A stretch of 5,987 nt of DNA from Clostridia bacterium (GTDB lineage: Bacteria; Bacillota; Clostridia; Oscillospirales; CAG-272): positions 1 through 5,987 of the forward strand of contig JAFQPC010000051.1 in assembly GCA_017411935.1 (NCBI GenBank), written 5' to 3'. Below are positions 5,211 to 5,987 of the stretch, in pieces. The first letter of the stretch is position 1; each line of letters starts with the position of its first letter. The translations under genes were made by a program, and so were the position numbers. The notes beneath the pieces are model-generated. The model was given only the letters and a program-made list of their open reading frames with translations, had not been told where the DNA came from and did not search any database.

Positions 5211-5263
5211 AAAAAACGCTCCTTTCGGTGATGAGTCCATCATTCCACCGAAAGGGGCGTTTT
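5211..5263 (-). terminator. Terminator-type hairpin that contains the spoIIR ribosome binding site
   Basis: On the minus strand the stem pairs 5246-5263 with 5213-5230 (18 bp with one A-C mismatch at 5256/5220). It extends by four more pairs (5240-5243 with 5231-5234) past a 2-nt bulge to a 5-nt loop. Six T's (5211-5216) follow, then the spoIIR ATG (5208-5210). It should end transcripts from the MltG-like gene, whose stop is 18 nt upstream of the stem. The spoIIR SD (5219-5225) lies in its descending arm. Confidence 0.85.
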
Positions 5264-5281
5264 ATTCATACGGATGTGATT

Positions 5282-5623
5282 TTATTGCGAAAAAGCCAAA
5301 AGAATTTCGCGGTAGCTCATCGAGGTATCGAGCGTGAGTGTTCCTACAAAGCTCTCAAGAAGCTCGGTGCGGTCCTTTTTCTTGACGTAGAGACGAAAGA
5401 TTGCGGGATTTTCCACCACACCGCTTTCTTCGAGCAGATGGGAGATCTCGGAAAGATCGGTAGGTTTTTCCACCGTCAAAATCACCTCTCCCTCTGCTCC
5501 GACAAAGCCGTAGAGATCGTTGGCGACCGAAACGGTGAGAGCGACAAGGAGCACCGCCAAAAGGCATAGCACGGTGATCTTGGAAAACGCCAGACGGCGA
5601 AGTTTGCTTGTTTCTCGGTTCAC
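5282..5623 (-). CDS. Short membrane-anchored MltG/YceG-like protein
   Basis: 113-aa protein with a basic cytoplasmic N-terminus, one TM segment (about 15-34) and a small extracytoplasmic domain. The domain follows the N-terminal LysM-like subdomain pattern of endolytic transglycosylase MltG: VILTVEKPTDLSEISHLLEESGVVENPAIFRLYVKK (in two parts, 47-63 and 64-82), then a G..TLDTSMSYREIL segment (94-107). The catalytic lytic-transglycosylase domain of full MltG (over 300 aa) is absent, so it cannot cut glycan by that mechanism. A peptidoglycan-binding or partner role is plausible. The start is GTG 5623 with SD AGGAGG at 5628-5633. It lies 25 nt after the CPBP-like gene stop and upstream of spoIIR, so a cell-envelope or sporulation role is suggested by context only. 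Similarity is by pattern, not by search. Confidence 0.75.
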   Translation of the reverse strand: MNRETSKLRRLAFSKITVLCLLAVLLVALTVSVANDLYGFVGAEGEVILTVEKPTDLSEISHLLEESGVVENPAIFRLYVKKKDRTELLESFVGTLTLDTSMSYREILLAFSQ

Positions 5624-5648
5624 TTTTCCTCCTTTGGCTCTCCTTATT

Positions 5649-5987
5649 TTATAGGAAAGATAGGATCAGAGCCAATATGTAGACCGCAAAGCAAGCAATT
5701 GCCGAGGGATGACGGATGACGTCAAGGTAGGCTGCCCGCCGAGCCGCCGACTCCTTGATCTCGGGCTTTCGGTAGTCAGCAGGGTAGGCTTTATAGAGAT
5801 AGAGCCGATAAAGTCTTGCCGCTTCTCCGCAGAAGACTGCCGCCGAAACGAGGAAGATCGCGCCGACGAGAAAGAGGAAGAAGCTGCTGCTTCCCGTAAT
5901 ATGATAGAGGTTGTTCATATAGGGTTGCCCAAAAAGTCCGAAAATATTATAAAGAAAATGCGCAAGGATCGCTCCGAAAAGCGAACG
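5649..5987 (-). CDS. C-terminal part of a CPBP-family intramembrane protease (5' partial)
   Basis: The minus-strand frame is open to the window edge. ATG 5918 has no SD in front of it, and the 23 codons upstream read like membrane protein (RSLFGAILAHFLYNIFGLFGQ), so the gene starts outside. HFLYN (His codon 5958-5960, Asn codon 5946-5948) fits the HxxxN motif, the last of the three CPBP (Abi/Rce1-type) active-site motifs; EExxxR and FxxxH would lie upstream, beyond the window. After it come a TM segment (FFLFLVGAIFLVSAAVFC), a charged loop of about 40 aa with YRKPEIKESAARR, and a final TM (AIACFAVYILALILSFL). It would act in the cytoplasmic membrane. It heads the run into the MltG-like gene. 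With only one motif visible the family call is moderate. Confidence 0.65.
   Translation of the reverse strand, partial: RSLFGAILAHFLYNIFGLFGQPYMNNLYHITGSSSFFLFLVGAIFLVSAAVFCGEAARLYRLYLYKAYPADYRKPEIKESAARRAAYLDVIRHPSAIACFAVYILALILSFL

Noticed and set aside
5211..5243. Upstream spoIIR starts at ATG 5243 or 5240
   Set aside because: No properly spaced SD, and the added residues precede a normal signal peptide. ATG 5210 has AAAGGAG at 8 nt. A leaderless start from an internal promoter cannot be fully excluded.
5649..5918. An independent 89-aa two-TM protein starting at ATG 5918
   Set aside because: No SD, and the frame stays open to the window edge with membrane-like sequence containing HFLYN, so it is the 3' end of a longer gene.

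Overview
The window looks like a chromosomal segment of a spore-forming member of the Clostridia (Bacillota). It carries spoIIR, a GlpP-type antiterminator, a DUF1836 regulator and a short MltG-like protein next to spoIIR. Vegetative (sigma-A type) promoters, strong Shine-Dalgarno sites and U-tract hairpin terminators are easy to see. I see no phage, IS, CRISPR, tRNA or rRNA. The genus cannot be named from this sequence.

Layout, left to right. (1) 2-1075 (+): the 3' part of a THUMP-domain rRNA methyltransferase whose start lies outside the window. (2) 1076-2171 (-): a two-gene operon, a two-TM membrane protein (DUF6106-like) followed by glpP. It runs from a near-consensus promoter at 2207-2235, and its stop codon abuts the methyltransferase stop with no gap. 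(3) 2347-3066 (+): a DUF1836 MerR-like regulator with a Lys/Glu-rich tail. It has its own promoter, a perfect inverted repeat at the predicted transcription start, and a strong bidirectional terminator. (4) 3108-4526: a divergent pair, a DeoR-family repressor (-) and a TalC/Fsa transaldolase (+). They share a compact intergenic region with overlapping -10 boxes, flanking palindromes and a near-identical leader at both ribosome binding sites. (5) 4578-5987 (-): the C-terminal end of a CPBP membrane protease, a short membrane-anchored MltG-like protein, then spoIIR.

Two things stand out. The transaldolase gene is broken: about 121 nt are missing from its middle, which removes a conserved block and shifts the frame, although promoter, terminator and both coding ends look intact. 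Upstream of spoIIR, a terminator-type hairpin has the spoIIR Shine-Dalgarno site in its descending arm and its U-tract directly against the start codon. Read-through from the upstream genes should therefore be terminated or translationally masked, while a transcript starting inside the hairpin would escape. This would fit forespore-specific expression but is inference.

I found no clearly new multi-gene system. The novelty here is regulatory architecture and one recent-looking gene inactivation.
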